Below, in pieces: positions 48,661 to 58,095 of a stretch of 64,000 bases of DNA. Origin of the DNA: Vibrio lentus (lineage in GTDB: Bacteria > Pseudomonadota > Gammaproteobacteria > Enterobacterales > Vibrionaceae). Each line of letters opens with the position of its first letter. Position 1 is the stretch's first letter. Under the pieces are notes generated by a model, which did no database searches, had not been told where the DNA came from, and worked only from the letters and a program-made list of their open reading frames with translations. The position numbers were made by a program, and so were the translations under genes. The DNA lies in contig NZ_MCZK01000121.1 in assembly GCF_002875945.1 (NCBI RefSeq), positions 1 through 64,000 of the forward strand, written 5' to 3'.

Positions 48661-49215
48661 ATGAATCGAAATCAGTTAACTCTCCTGAATACACTTGGTT
48701 TACTGGGTATGACAGCCGTTTTGTTGATCGGCTTCATTCTTCAGTTTGTCCTCAATGAACTTCCTTGCCCACTATGTCTATTACAACGGATTGGTTTTGT
48801 GATGGTCGCGTTTGGCTTCATGCTGAATGTGGTTTACGGGCCTCAACCTCGTCACTATGGTGTTGTGCTAATTGGCGCTTTGTATGGTGTGGCGACATCG
48901 TTAAGACAAGTTTCCCTACACGTCATTCCGGGCACTCCTGGCTATGGCAGTCCGATATTTGGTATGCATTATTACACTTGGGCCTTTGTGTTGTTCGCCG
49001 CGACCATATTGGGTGTTGCCGTGATCTTGATATTAACCAATAAAGCGGAGTCTCACGAACCCTACAAAATGACTAATTTCGGGCGCATCGCGTGTCTACT
49101 GGCGATTGTCGTCGTGGCACTAAATGCGATTGCCACATTTGTAGAGTGCGGGCCTTATCAGTGTCCTGATAACCCAGTGAGCTATTGGTTACTCAATCAA
49201 GGGGCTGGTGGATAA
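48661..49215 (+). CDS. Disulfide bond formation protein B family
   Basis: 184-aa inner-membrane quinone reductase-like protein with four membrane segments. The first periplasmic Cys pair is in ELPCPLCLLQR (the DsbB CxxC), the second in VECGPYQCPDNP. These pass electrons from a DsbA-type partner to quinone. Because it is paired with a small DUF5993-like gene and lies away from usual dsb genes, it is more likely a second, DsbI-like copy than the housekeeping DsbB. AAGGAG precedes the ATG. Confidence 0.9.
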   Translation: MNRNQLTLLNTLGLLGMTAVLLIGFILQFVLNELPCPLCLLQRIGFVMVAFGFMLNVVYGPQPRHYGVVLIGALYGVATSLRQVSLHVIPGTPGYGSPIFGMHYYTWAFVLFAATILGVAVILILTNKAESHEPYKMTNFGRIACLLAIVVVALNAIATFVECGPYQCPDNPVSYWLLNQGAGG

Positions 49216-49230
49216 TTTCTGAGTTTGAAC

Positions 49231-49263
49231 AAAAAGAGCGAGAGGCCACTCCTCGCTCTTTTT
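49231..49263. terminator. Bidirectional terminator
   Basis: AAAAAGAGCGAG pairs with CTCGCTCTTTTT across an 8-9 nt loop. It serves the DsbB-like gene and can also end the eda operon from the other side. Confidence 0.88.
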
Positions 49264-49316
49264 GTATGTAACGCATTTCCAAATCTGCGAACAGTTTAGA
49301 TCAGCTACTTATGTGC

Positions 49317-49946
49317 TTAGCGATTCACCTGATCAATAATCTCTCGTGTTAGGCGTGCAATCTCATCCCACTCTTTGTTTTCGACTAGCTTCTTATCCAC
49401 CATCCAAGTGCCACCACATGCTAATACTTGAGGAACTGCTAGGTAGTTACCAATGTTTGATGGCGTGATACCGCCAGTAGGCATGAGTCGAATATCACTG
49501 TATGGCCCAACGAGCGATTTCACCATGCTGAGTCCACCAGAGGCTTCTGCAGGGAAGAATTTGAGAGTCGTTAGGCCCATCTCTAATGCCGCTTCAACCG
49601 TGCTTGGATTGTTCACTCCCGGGATAATATTGATGCCGATTTCTTGGCACGCTCTTATTGTATTTGGATTAAAACCAGGGGAAACCACGAATGTTGCGCC
49701 CGCTTCTTTAGCAGCGAGTGCTTGTTCACCGTTTAAGATGGTTCCCGCACCAATAAGTATTTCTGGCTGTGCTTGGCGAAGTAATCGAATCGCTTCAACA
49801 GCGGCATCTGAACGGAACGTAATTTCTGCTGCTGGCAGCCCATTTTCAGCCAAGACTTTACCGAGTGGAATAATATCTTCTGCGTTATCAATCGCGATAA
49901 CTGGGATAACTTTAAGTGCTTTTAATTGGTCATTAATTGTAGGCAT
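49317..49946 (-). CDS. eda: 2-dehydro-3-deoxy-phosphogluconate (KDPG) aldolase
   Basis: 209 aa, class I aldolase. Schiff-base Lys in TLKFFPAEASGG, catalytic Glu in AEITFRS, and LMPTGGIT phosphate loop. It splits KDPG into pyruvate and glyceraldehyde 3-phosphate. Four bases separate it from the KDG kinase gene whose product it uses. Probably a pathway-specific second copy, since vibrios usually carry another eda. Confidence 0.94.
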   Translation of the reverse strand: MPTINDQLKALKVIPVIAIDNAEDIIPLGKVLAENGLPAAEITFRSDAAVEAIRLLRQAQPEILIGAGTILNGEQALAAKEAGATFVVSPGFNPNTIRACQEIGINIIPGVNNPSTVEAALEMGLTTLKFFPAEASGGLSMVKSLVGPYSDIRLMPTGGITPSNIGNYLAVPQVLACGGTWMVDKKLVENKEWDEIARLTREIIDQVNR

Positions 49947-49949
49947 GGT

Positions 49950-50918
49950 TTACTTCTTAATAGGGTTTGAAAGAGTGTCTGTGATGGTTTTTGAAATAAT
50001 CGCACCGTGGTGCTGAATCACTAGTCTCGCTAGTGCATTACCTTGTTGGCAGGCTTCTGCAATAGAGCCTCCAGCCAGATAGCAAGATAAGAAACCCCCG
50101 TTAAAAGAATCGCCTGCTGAAGTGCTATCGACCACGGTTTCGACAGGTGTCGTTGTGATTTTTACTGATGCACCTTCTGGGTTTTCACTGATCAGGCAGC
50201 CTTCAGCACCGAGTTTAACAATGATGGTTTTGACACCCAGTTTGTGTAGTCGGTCGATTGTGTCTTGAGGTGTTTGGTCGTCCCAGAGTTGCTGTTCATC
50301 ATCAAAGGTAACTAAGGCGAGATCAGTGGCTTGATAACCTAATCGATAACACTCTTTGGTCGTGCTTTCTGAATCCCATAATTTTGGTCGGTAATTACTA
50401 TCAAAGGCGATGGTTACGCCACGTTCACGCAGGCCTTGGATGATAGTGAGTAACTTGAGTTGATCGTCATGTGGCAATATTGCGAGAGAAATACCGCTCA
50501 AAAACACCATCTCAACATCTTCAAGCTGGGCGGTTATTTTGTCGAAATCTGGGTGCTGTACCATGTAGCGAGCCGCGGAGTCATTACGCCAATACAGAAA
50601 TGTGCGTTCGCCAACGTCGTCCAATTGAATCAGATACAGGCCTGGCGAGCGCTGTTCGTCGATAAGCACTAAATCGGTTGATAGTCCTTCATCTTGCCAA
50701 CGCTTGAGCATCTGTTGGCTAATGGAATCTGCCCCAAGAGCAGTGACGTAACTGGTACGAATCAAAGGAGCATCTGTTGAGCTTGAATAGCTGGTGGCAC
50801 TTCGGTTCAAATACACAGCGGCGTTGAGCGTATCTCCACCATAGGTTTGTTGCATGGTACCGAATGGAGCGCCGTTCAGTTCAATCATGCACTCGCCGAT
50901 AATCGCAATGTGGCTCAT
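49950..50918 (-). CDS. kdgK: 2-dehydro-3-deoxygluconokinase (PfkB family)
   Basis: 322-aa PfkB-type sugar kinase. GGDTLNAAVYL at the N-terminus and the ATP/catalytic signature VDSTSAGDSFNGGFL near residue 270 are present. It phosphorylates 2-keto-3-deoxygluconate to KDPG for the adjacent aldolase. Downstream of the PTS gene and a stem-loop. Confidence 0.92.
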   Translation of the reverse strand: MSHIAIIGECMIELNGAPFGTMQQTYGGDTLNAAVYLNRSATSYSSSTDAPLIRTSYVTALGADSISQQMLKRWQDEGLSTDLVLIDEQRSPGLYLIQLDDVGERTFLYWRNDSAARYMVQHPDFDKITAQLEDVEMVFLSGISLAILPHDDQLKLLTIIQGLRERGVTIAFDSNYRPKLWDSESTTKECYRLGYQATDLALVTFDDEQQLWDDQTPQDTIDRLHKLGVKTIIVKLGAEGCLISENPEGASVKITTTPVETVVDSTSAGDSFNGGFLSCYLAGGSIAEACQQGNALARLVIQHHGAIISKTITDTLSNPIKK

Positions 50919-50964
50919 AGTGTGCCCTTACAGAAAGATTGGTATTACTAGGTATAAATGATGG

Positions 50965-50993
50965 AACGTGGCTACAAGGAAGGTAGCCACGTT
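50965..50993 (-). other. Intercistronic stem-loop between the PTS and kdgK genes
   Basis: Perfect 11-bp stem AACGTGGCTAC / GTAGCCACGTT with a 7-nt loop and no T run on the minus strand. Likely limits exonuclease decay or partly separates expression of transporter and kinase. Confidence 0.65.
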
Positions 50994-51024
50994 GATTATG
51001 TTCCCATTAGGTTGGGAGGAAGTG

Positions 51025-52458
51025 TTACTTGTTGTCTAGCTTTACGAATAACAGTGTTAATACGTAAGACAGTACAAACACACCAACCACACCCATAATC
51101 GCTTGGATAAAGTTCTGTGTGCCGCCTGCAAGGTAAGCTGGAAGGCTGAATACAGAAGAAAGAATGTAGCTGGTTAAATGGGTATCGATCGTTACAGAGA
51201 TAGCACCGAACACACCTGCCGCTAAACTCGCGGTCATCATCGCTTTGGTGTATTTCGTTAGTACACCAAATAGAGCCGGTTCCGTGATGCCTAAGATAGC
51301 GGTAACGCTTGAGCCCATCGTGATTGAAGATTGCTCTTTAGAAACCGTTTTGCGTTGTTTGTGCCAGATTGCCATTGTCGCACCAGCAATTGCCATGTTA
51401 CCTAAACACATGATTGGCATTAGTAAATCCTTACCATACAGTGCGAAGTTGTTCAGGCTGATTGGTGTCATGCTGTGGTGAATACCAAACACAATCGTAA
51501 TCGGGCGAGTCAGACCAAAAACAAAGCCCGTTAACGTTGGAGATATCTCCAGTAGCGAGCTCATTACCCAACCTGCACCATTACTTAGCCAGATACCAGC
51601 AGGGCCAACAAATGATAGCGTGATGGTAGAAGTCACAGTAAACGCAAGCAGTGGCGTAAATACTGGTTTCGCTGAAGAGGGTACCAGTCGGTCAACCATC
51701 GGCGTGACTTTCGATAGTAACCAAATCGCCAAAATAGCAGGGACAATAGCACCACCGTAATTAAGCAGTTCAATCGGTATAACGCCTAACACCGTCAATT
51801 CTGGTACCGCGCCAGCATCTTTGAGTAGCACTGCTTTATCGACTAGTTTGGGTGCCAACATCGCTGAAGAGACAGCCAGCGCAATGTATTCGTTTACTTT
51901 AAATACTTTGGCTGCAGAGAAAGAAACCAGCATTGGTAGGAAGAAGAAAACAGCGACAGAAATAGAACGGAAAAAGTAAACAGTGTCTGAGGTTTCAGAG
52001 ATAACGTTGGTTGCGATAAGCCCTGAGAGTAGCCCCATCAACATACCAGCGCCCGCTATGGCAGGAACGACAGGGCCAAAGATGCCTGCGACAATACGCA
52101 TCACGCCTTGGAATAGTTTTCCTTTCTCTAGCTCATCACTAACTGTTGATTCTGCCTGTTGCTTGTTAGACAGTGCGTTGAACCATTGCTCGACTTCAAC
52201 GCCAATAATGACTTGGGTTTGGCCTTGTTGCAGCACCACACCTTTCACGCCAGCGATCTGTTTAATAGCGTCTTCGTTTGCTTGAGCCTCGTCTGCCAGT
52301 TTGAATCGTAAACGAGTCATGCAGTGAGTAATGCTCACAATATTGTCTTCACCACCAAGAGCAGAGACTAATAACTGTATATTTTCTTTGAAATTTTTCT
52401 TTTTAGACGATGACTTAGAGTTATTCATAACAGCATCATTATTTTCAACAATTTGCAT
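51025..52458 (-). CDS. PTS EIIBC component, beta-glucoside/sucrose-like family
   Basis: 477 aa. N-terminal EIIB domain (about 25-100) with the phosphocysteine Cys46 in SITHCMTRLRF, then an EIIC domain with about ten membrane segments and GITEPALFGV, FGIHHSMTP. There is no EIIA domain or gene nearby; it may borrow EIIA-Glc. It imports and phosphorylates a sugar. The sugar is unknown: neighbours make and use 2-keto-3-deoxygluconate, yet no phosphoglycosidase or sugar-phosphate oxidase is seen. AGGTG precedes the ATG. Confidence 0.9.
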   Translation of the reverse strand: MQIVENNDAVMNNSKSSSKKKNFKENIQLLVSALGGEDNIVSITHCMTRLRFKLADEAQANEDAIKQIAGVKGVVLQQGQTQVIIGVEVEQWFNALSNKQQAESTVSDELEKGKLFQGVMRIVAGIFGPVVPAIAGAGMLMGLLSGLIATNVISETSDTVYFFRSISVAVFFFLPMLVSFSAAKVFKVNEYIALAVSSAMLAPKLVDKAVLLKDAGAVPELTVLGVIPIELLNYGGAIVPAILAIWLLSKVTPMVDRLVPSSAKPVFTPLLAFTVTSTITLSFVGPAGIWLSNGAGWVMSSLLEISPTLTGFVFGLTRPITIVFGIHHSMTPISLNNFALYGKDLLMPIMCLGNMAIAGATMAIWHKQRKTVSKEQSSITMGSSVTAILGITEPALFGVLTKYTKAMMTASLAAGVFGAISVTIDTHLTSYILSSVFSLPAYLAGGTQNFIQAIMGVVGVFVLSYVLTLLFVKLDNK

Positions 52459-52587
52459 ACTACACCTGTTACTGGGATATATTTAACTCCAGTAATCATA
52501 TCGATAACTTATTTAAAGCCAATGGGATAAAAAGAGACTTCAATCACACTTAAAATTCGAATAAATTATTTTTGACGATTTTCGGCC

Positions 52588-52634
52588 AATTGGTATGTTT
52601 TGTTTATCAAAAAAAAACACTAAACGTACCAATT
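52588..52634. promoter_or_regulatory. Inverted repeat, candidate GntR/HutC operator
   Basis: AATTGGTATGTTT (52588-52600) and AAACGTACCAATT (52622-52634) are inverted copies with one difference. They lie in the 260-bp region between the PTS gene and the dehydratase gene. HutC-type regulators often bind TTGGTA-TACCAA sites. A weak CRP-like TGTG-N8-CACG follows at 52662-52677. Confidence 0.55.
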
Positions 52635-52718
52635 ATTTTTCATGAAATTTAACGCTTGAAATGTGCTTTTTAACACGGTTAGATAATAAGAGTTGAAGTT
52701 AGTTTAGGTTATTTAATT

Positions 52719-53918
52719 GTGAAAGAAACTATTATATCCGATATCCATTGTATTATTACCAAGCCAGATAGGCATAACCTCATCACGGTTGTTGTTGAAA
52801 CCAATGAAGGTGTGACAGGCTTTGGTTGCGCGACCTTCCAACAAAGACCCTTAGCCGTAAAAACCATGGTCGATGAGTATCTAAAGCCTCTTCTCGTTGG
52901 TAAAAATGCCAATAATATTGAAGACTTATGGCAAATGATGATGGTCAACGCTTATTGGCGAAATGGGCCTGTGATCAATAATGCCATATCAGGTGTTGAT
53001 ATGGCGCTGTGGGATATTAAAGCTAAATTAGCAGGCATGCCGCTTCATCAATTATTTGGTGGCAAGTCTCGTGATGCGATCCCGGTATACACACATGCGA
53101 CTAGCGACACGATGGAAGGTATTTATGAGCTGGTGGAATCTTTCTTAGACAAAGGCTACAAGCATATTCGTTGTCAGCTTGGTTTCTATGGCGGTGTTCC
53201 AACCGATTTACATACCACTCAAAACCCAACTGAAGGTTCGTACTACGACCAAGATCAGTACATGGACAATACACTAACGATGTTTAAGTCGCTGAGAGAA
53301 AAATACGGTAACCAATTCCATATTCTTCACGATGTTCATGAGCGCCTTTTCCCAAATCAAGCTATACAATTTGCTAAAGAAGTCGAGCAATATAAGCCTT
53401 ACTTTATTGAAGATATTCTGCCGCCAAGTCAAACTGAATGGTTGGATAATATTCGTAGCCAAAGCTCGGTTTCATTAGGTTTAGGGGAGTTGTTTAACAA
53501 CCCTGAAGAGTGGAAGTCTCTGATTGCCAACCGCCGTATCGACTTCATTCGTTGCCATGTTTCACAAATTGGCGGCATTACACCTGCGCTTAAACTCGGA
53601 CATTTATGTCAGAACTTTGGCGTTCGTATTGCATGGCACTGTCCGCCAGACATGACGCCAATTGGTGCTGCGGTAAACACGCATTTGAATGTGCACTTAC
53701 ACAATGCTGCAATTCAAGAGCATGTTGAATACAATGAAAACACACACAAAGTATTCCCGAATGCCGCAGAGCCGATCAACGGTTACTTATACGCTTCAGA
53801 AATTGCAGGTATTGGTGTAGAGATGGACCGAGAGGTTGCTGCAGAGTTTCCTGTGATGTATCGCCCTCATGAGTGGACACAAAGTCGACTACCCGATGGC
53901 TCAATTCACACGCCATAG
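52719..53918 (+). CDS. Enolase-superfamily sugar acid dehydratase (ManD/RspA type)
   Basis: 399 aa, GTG start at 52719 with a weak AGGTT site. Mandelate racemase/enolase fold with ManD-group residues: HDVHERLFP (metal Asp and the characteristic His), [20 protein letters not shown] and [12 protein letters not shown]. Members dehydrate D-mannonate and/or D-gluconate to 2-keto-3-deoxygluconate, the substrate of the adjacent kinase. Some RspA-like members are inactive or of unknown role. Divergent from the PTS gene with a likely shared operator. Confidence 0.9.
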   Translation: MKETIISDIHCIITKPDRHNLITVVVETNEGVTGFGCATFQQRPLAVKTMVDEYLKPLLVGKNANNIEDLWQMMMVNAYWRNGPVINNAISGVDMALWDIKAKLAGMPLHQLFGGKSRDAIPVYTHATSDTMEGIYELVESFLDKGYKHIRCQLGFYGGVPTDLHTTQNPTEGSYYDQDQYMDNTLTMFKSLREKYGNQFHILHDVHERLFPNQAIQFAKEVEQYKPYFIEDILPPSQTEWLDNIRSQSSVSLGLGELFNNPEEWKSLIANRRIDFIRCHVSQIGGITPALKLGHLCQNFGVRIAWHCPPDMTPIGAAVNTHLNVHLHNAAIQEHVEYNENTHKVFPNAAEPINGYLYASEIAGIGVEMDREVAAEFPVMYRPHEWTQSRLPDGSIHTP

Positions 53919-53939
53919 TCTGTTGTTTCAATAAACATT

Positions 53940-53962
53940 TAGCCGCACTAGCGGCTATTTTT
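53940..53962 (+). terminator. Terminator of the dehydratase gene overlapping the gntR stop codon
   Basis: TAGCCGC / GCGGCTA stem with a 4-nt loop, then TTTTT. The hairpin includes the last codons and stop (53948-53950) of the convergent gntR gene. Confidence 0.82.
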
Positions 53963-54661
53963 ATCTCTGAAATTCATGCTCTCGCTGTTAAACGGCGTGT
54001 GATAAGTGCATTGATAGTTGATATCGATAATGTCGCTGACAATGAACAATTCGCCAGAGGTAAGGAAGCCACGGTTGGTGATGTTCATTGCCGCCACATT
54101 CTTCTTACAGCCCAGTAAATCGGCATCATCTTTGGATACGTTGATGGCTTGATAAGTCGTTAGGTAACTGTCGATCTCTAAGCCTTGAGCTAGTGCGTGC
54201 TTTTGAAGCGAGCTCTCGATGATGTCTGTGTTCATTTCATGAAATATACTGACAGGTATTTTTGTTTCTTCAATTTGAACGACTTTATTATTAATTAACC
54301 TAAGACGTTTGATCTTCCAAATATATTCATCGTCACGTAGAGAAAATATTTGTTGTTCGTGATTGTTTGGTAACGCCTTATTTAATTGAATCTTTTTATA
54401 AGATATTTCTTCAAAGCTGTTTTCAGTGATCGAGTTATAAACCAAAGGTGTTCCAACCAAAGATGTATTAACGAAGTACCCTGAACCCACCTTAGATGTC
54501 ACCATACCAATCGCTTCAAGTTTCGCTAGCGCTTTTCGAATAGTAAATCGAGATAACCCATATATTTCAGAGAGTTCTCTTTCCGCGGGAAGCTTATGGC
54601 TGATACTGTTTTGACAGATCTTACTCACAATATCTTGGACAACTAATTCGTACTTTTTCAT
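53948..54661 (-). CDS. GntR-family regulator (HutC/UTRA type)
   Basis: 237 aa. N-terminal winged helix (KLPAERELSEIYGLSRFTIRKALAKLEAIGMV, about 24-56) and a UTRA effector domain (about 85-230). Convergent with the dehydratase gene; likely controls the divergent PTS-kdgK-eda and dehydratase units through the inverted repeat at 52588-52634. Its effector would be a sugar phosphate or sugar acid of the pathway. Confidence 0.93.
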   Translation of the reverse strand: MKKYELVVQDIVSKICQNSISHKLPAERELSEIYGLSRFTIRKALAKLEAIGMVTSKVGSGYFVNTSLVGTPLVYNSITENSFEEISYKKIQLNKALPNNHEQQIFSLRDDEYIWKIKRLRLINNKVVQIEETKIPVSIFHEMNTDIIESSLQKHALAQGLEIDSYLTTYQAINVSKDDADLLGCKKNVAAMNITNRGFLTSGELFIVSDIIDINYQCTYHTPFNSESMNFRDKNSR

Positions 54662-54819
54662 AAAACAATCACTTTAAAGTGTATTCACTGTGACTAAAGA
54701 ATAGTGAACTAAATCAGGGGTTCAGCACGCTCTGAATGATTGATAATTATAACATAGAAGGCTAAGTGGGGGACGATAATTGAGGGGCGCGGCGTACGTT
54801 ATTGAAGTTATATAGGGAT

Positions 54820-54847
54820 GAAAAAGCGCGCCATTATCGGCGCGCTT
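54820..54847 (-). terminator. Terminator of the M19-fold gene
   Basis: AAGCGCGCC / GGCGCGCTT perfect 9-bp stem with an ATTATC loop, followed by TTTTT on the minus strand. Confidence 0.9.
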
Positions 54848-54887
54848 CAGTCAGTTGTGCTAGCTAGAAATTGACACGACTAACCAA

Positions 54888-56132
54888 CTACATCGTCAAG
54901 TTTTCATTTCTCAACTTGGTGAGTTCTTTAAGGCGTTTTGCATATTCTTTCTGGAACTCGTCAGGATCTGCGCCTTCTGATACTTGAGCATAGACTCGCA
55001 TCTTGTTGCCGCCGTAGATCTTGGCTAGGTCATCGTTGCTGTAACCGCGTTTCCAAAGTTCATCGGTGATTGCCGCGAGGATCTTAGCAAGTTCACCATT
55101 ACCGGTCGCACCTTTGTTGAACGCCTCAATCATGTAGCCGCCATCGTCGTACATTTTCGCGTTCTTGGTCGCGAAATCCACAACCATGTCAGTAGAGAAC
55201 ATATCATCTGTCGCGATGCCCACATGGTCGACGCCAACCAATTTAACGTAGTAATCGATCATATCCGCGGCTTGAACAGGCGAAATATCCTCAGGCCACA
55301 CACCATCCATCATCCACTCGGTAAAGGTGGGTGCAACGTAGCCACCAGATTTAGCTGCACGTAACGCTTCATCATCTGGAATGGCACGGTAACAACCCGT
55401 TGGTGTCGCATCCGGTTCGCTTTTGTATAACCCTGCCGGTACTGAGTGCGTGTACACAAACGGTACTCCCGGGTGGTTTTTCTCCATATAAGTCATCGCA
55501 TCATTGGCGGTTTTCGAACCTGTGTGGCTCAGGTCGAGGATCACCTCGTACTTAACCATAGAGTCAATGACCGATTCACCCCACGGTGTTAAGCCGATGT
55601 CTCTGCCGTTAAATGCCGCTAACTGACCGGAACCTGTTCTAAAAATATCGTTATACGCCAAGATCATGCTTTTCAGGCCCATGTCCTTGAGTATCGCCAT
55701 CTTCGTTACATCTTCTTCTAAGATGGTCGCGGTTTGGCTGTTCCAAAGCACGGCGGTTTTGCCTTCGGTGTGCGCTTTTTCAATGTCATTATTGGAATGC
55801 GCGATGATGAAATTGTCAGGTTGTTTTGCCATCGCAGAGCGGTGTTTATGATGGTGAAACAAGAAGTCATCAAAGTTATGATCAGCAGCGGTAATGGTGT
55901 ATTCATGCCCTGTAATACCGGCATCGCGTGCACCTTGGAAGTAGTCCAATAGCTGTTGGTCATCCTTCCAACCTGCTCCATACGGGCTCGCCAGCATACC
56001 AATCACGATCGTGTCTTGAACGAATGTCTTGGCCTTGTCTGAAGCTGGCCAAGTTTTACTCTCAACACTGGCATGGGCAACACCACAAGTCAGGGCGATA
56101 CTCGCCGCTACTAACGTAATCTTTTTCAACAT
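54888..56132 (-). CDS. Secreted M19 (membrane dipeptidase)-fold protein lacking some metal ligands
   Basis: 414 aa with a signal peptide (to about residue 21, GVAHA). Several M19 landmarks are clear: [21 protein letters not shown] and [12 protein letters not shown], giving the two His and the Asp of the second half of the site. The usual N-terminal HxD pair is missing (the region reads [13 protein letters not shown]) and the bridging Glu of the EGxH segment is replaced (VLWNSQTAT). The usual binuclear zinc site therefore looks incomplete and dipeptidase activity cannot be assumed. Divergent from an AraC regulator, which may control it. Confidence 0.85.
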   Translation of the reverse strand: MLKKITLVAASIALTCGVAHASVESKTWPASDKAKTFVQDTIVIGMLASPYGAGWKDDQQLLDYFQGARDAGITGHEYTITAADHNFDDFLFHHHKHRSAMAKQPDNFIIAHSNNDIEKAHTEGKTAVLWNSQTATILEEDVTKMAILKDMGLKSMILAYNDIFRTGSGQLAAFNGRDIGLTPWGESVIDSMVKYEVILDLSHTGSKTANDAMTYMEKNHPGVPFVYTHSVPAGLYKSEPDATPTGCYRAIPDDEALRAAKSGGYVAPTFTEWMMDGVWPEDISPVQAADMIDYYVKLVGVDHVGIATDDMFSTDMVVDFATKNAKMYDDGGYMIEAFNKGATGNGELAKILAAITDELWKRGYSNDDLAKIYGGNKMRVYAQVSEGADPDEFQKEYAKRLKELTKLRNENLTM

Positions 56133-56390
56133 GAAAACCTCTCAATTATTGGCTTAAATCCATTTATTCTTATGCCTAGATTTAATAGTAGTCCCTGACG
56201 GTATAACGACATGATTAAAAATCGATAACCTTGTCATACTTTGCGATCAAAACTGCTCTTGCTGGTTATGTGATTCACTTTATTAGTGAAAACCGGAAGT
56301 AAGCCTTGTTAACTTGAGATAATTGTAGCTAAGCTCTGACATGAAAATGTGCATTTCACGTCACAGGTTAATATGGAAAAGGATAGAGTA

Positions 56391-57356
56391 ATGGGGCTTG
56401 ATATTCCGCTGATTGATAAGCGTGTGGTGAACCACTTTCAACAGTGCTTACGAGAAGATAACTCGCTTGCTCTCCGCCATGCATTGCTTGCTGACCTAGC
56501 GTTAGAGGTGAAACTTCCGTTCAGTATGGATACGTCATCGGCTAGCTATGTTCCGTATAACGTTTTTATCCTCTTTCTACAGCGTCTGAGAGCTAACCTG
56601 AGCTCGAATGAGTTCATTGCTGTGCTGTTAGAGAGCGCCAATCAAGCAGCGAAAGAACTTCGATTTTCAGCTCTTTCGATACAAGATTTCCTTGATGCTT
56701 TCCCCATTGAAAAGCTGTCTGTGGAGCAAAGTAAAGAGGGGCTGCTTGTTTCATTCGAGAGGTCAATGCAGTCTGCTAGTCGCGTAGAGTCTGAGTTGTT
56801 TCTTATCGCTTATACTCACGCTTACTTGCAGGCACACTATGCCGAGCTTGGTAAGCCTATTAGATATGATTTGATGACAGCCAACTCGCAGGTGCTGAGC
56901 GAGTTAAAAATACAAACCAAGACTCCTCAGTACCTTGGGCAAGAGCAAACGTGTATTCATTACGCGCCGTTAGACACGGTTGGTGTGCTTAGTGTCGTTA
57001 GAGCCAAAGCCAAAGCCAAAGCTAAACACATGACTGATGCTCGCAAAGTTGCTGAGGCACTGTCGTCCTATATTGGTCGCATAGATATCGATTTAGACAC
57101 ATTTTGTGCTTTGAACGAGATAGGAAAACGCACCGCCCAGAGAGCGTTGAAAAGAGAAGAAACTACTTACAAAGCGATCAAAGAATCATTAGTCATCGAG
57201 TTCGCGAAGCGGGTGATCTCACAGCAAGGTTATTCAATATCTGATGTTGCGCTTCATTTAGGTTATGCCGACTCTTCGCAATTCATTAGGGCGTTCAAGC
57301 GAGTAAACGGGATCACACCTTATCAATGGCAAAAGGGTAGAAGAAAAATCAAGTAA
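56391..57356 (+). CDS. AraC-family regulator
   Basis: 321 aa from ATG 56391, which has AAGGA at 7 nt; earlier starts at 56373 and 56349 are possible. The N-terminal ligand domain (about 1-200) is of the OruR/ArgR-like Arabinose_bd type, and the C-terminal AraC helix-turn-helix contains VISQQGYSISDVALHLGYADSSQFIRAFKRVNGITPYQW in two recognisable halves. A short AKAKAKAK run separates the domains. Divergent from the M19-fold gene, probably its target. Confidence 0.9.
   Translation: MGLDIPLIDKRVVNHFQQCLREDNSLALRHALLADLALEVKLPFSMDTSSASYVPYNVFILFLQRLRANLSSNEFIAVLLESANQAAKELRFSALSIQDFLDAFPIEKLSVEQSKEGLLVSFERSMQSASRVESELFLIAYTHAYLQAHYAELGKPIRYDLMTANSQVLSELKIQTKTPQYLGQEQTCIHYAPLDTVGVLSVVRAKAKAKAKHMTDARKVAEALSSYIGRIDIDLDTFCALNEIGKRTAQRALKREETTYKAIKESLVIEFAKRVISQQGYSISDVALHLGYADSSQFIRAFKRVNGITPYQWQKGRRKIK
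57003..57026 (+). repeat. Four GCCAAA-type hexamers in the AraC gene
   Basis: GCCAAA three times plus GCTAAA encode Ala-Lys repeats in the linker. In-frame slippage would change linker length without breaking the gene. Confidence 0.75.
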
Positions 57357-57436
57357 TAGGAATGATTGACGGTATCATTTAATCTAGCTTGAATATATAC
57401 TGCCGCCCGTTCCATAAAAAATATGAGATTTTTAGG

Positions 57437-57919
57437 ATGAGAAGAACAAGTGGCTTTACTTTAATTGAACTTGTCGCCGTCGTTGTCGTGCTTGGCATTC
57501 TTTCTGTGATTGCGGCACCCAGGTTCTTAGGTCTTCAATCTGATGCCAGAGCTGCAGCATTAGAAGGTCTTAAAGGGTCGATGGAAGGTGCAGCTTCGAT
57601 TGTTTACGGTAAGGCAGCAGTCGCAGGGGTTGAAAACCTCCCAGTGTCGGATGATCAAAGTACCTTAGTGGAAGGTGTTGTGACGGATTACGGTTATCCA
57701 ACAGCCTCAGAGACTGGTATTGGAACGGCAGTACAAGGACTGCTCGGTGATAACAGTGACTGGAAGCAGCTTGGTTTACATACTGAATCAGAGCCAAACG
57801 AAGTCATCGTCTATTCATTTGCTAACGCGTCTGAAGATGAAACCTGCGTCGTGATTTACCGTTCAAATGCTTCTGCAGGCGCACCCACGATTATCTCGTC
57901 TAACGCCGATTTGTGTTAG
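57437..57919 (+). CDS. Type IV prepilin, MSHA pilin-like
   Basis: 160 aa from ATG 57437; the longer frame from 57389 is not needed. The prepilin signal [17 protein letters not shown] has the cleavage Gly6/Phe7 and Glu5 of the mature form. [27 protein letters not shown] is very like MshA. A C-terminal Cys pair (ETCVVI and DLC-end) forms the D-loop. No other pilus gene is nearby, so it would have to use the MSHA or another type IV machine encoded elsewhere. Confidence 0.9.
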   Translation: MRRTSGFTLIELVAVVVVLGILSVIAAPRFLGLQSDARAAALEGLKGSMEGAASIVYGKAAVAGVENLPVSDDQSTLVEGVVTDYGYPTASETGIGTAVQGLLGDNSDWKQLGLHTESEPNEVIVYSFANASEDETCVVIYRSNASAGAPTIISSNADLC

Positions 57920-57942
57920 CGATTCAAGCTTACGAATACTGA

Positions 57943-57971
57943 AAAAGGCCATCTTTATGATGGTCTTTTTT
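57943..57971 (+). terminator. Terminator of the pilin gene
   Basis: AAAGGCCATC / GATGGTCTTT stem (one G-U), TTTAT loop, then TTTTTT. Confidence 0.88.
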
Positions 57972-58095
57972 GTGCCTGCTCGGAGACATATTGTGATTTC
58001 AGTCCTCATTTTGTAAAACAAGATTATGAACTTTAAGGTGTGGCATTTAATGTCAGTGTTGTTGCTATTTTATGTGACTAATTGAGGAGTAGCTT

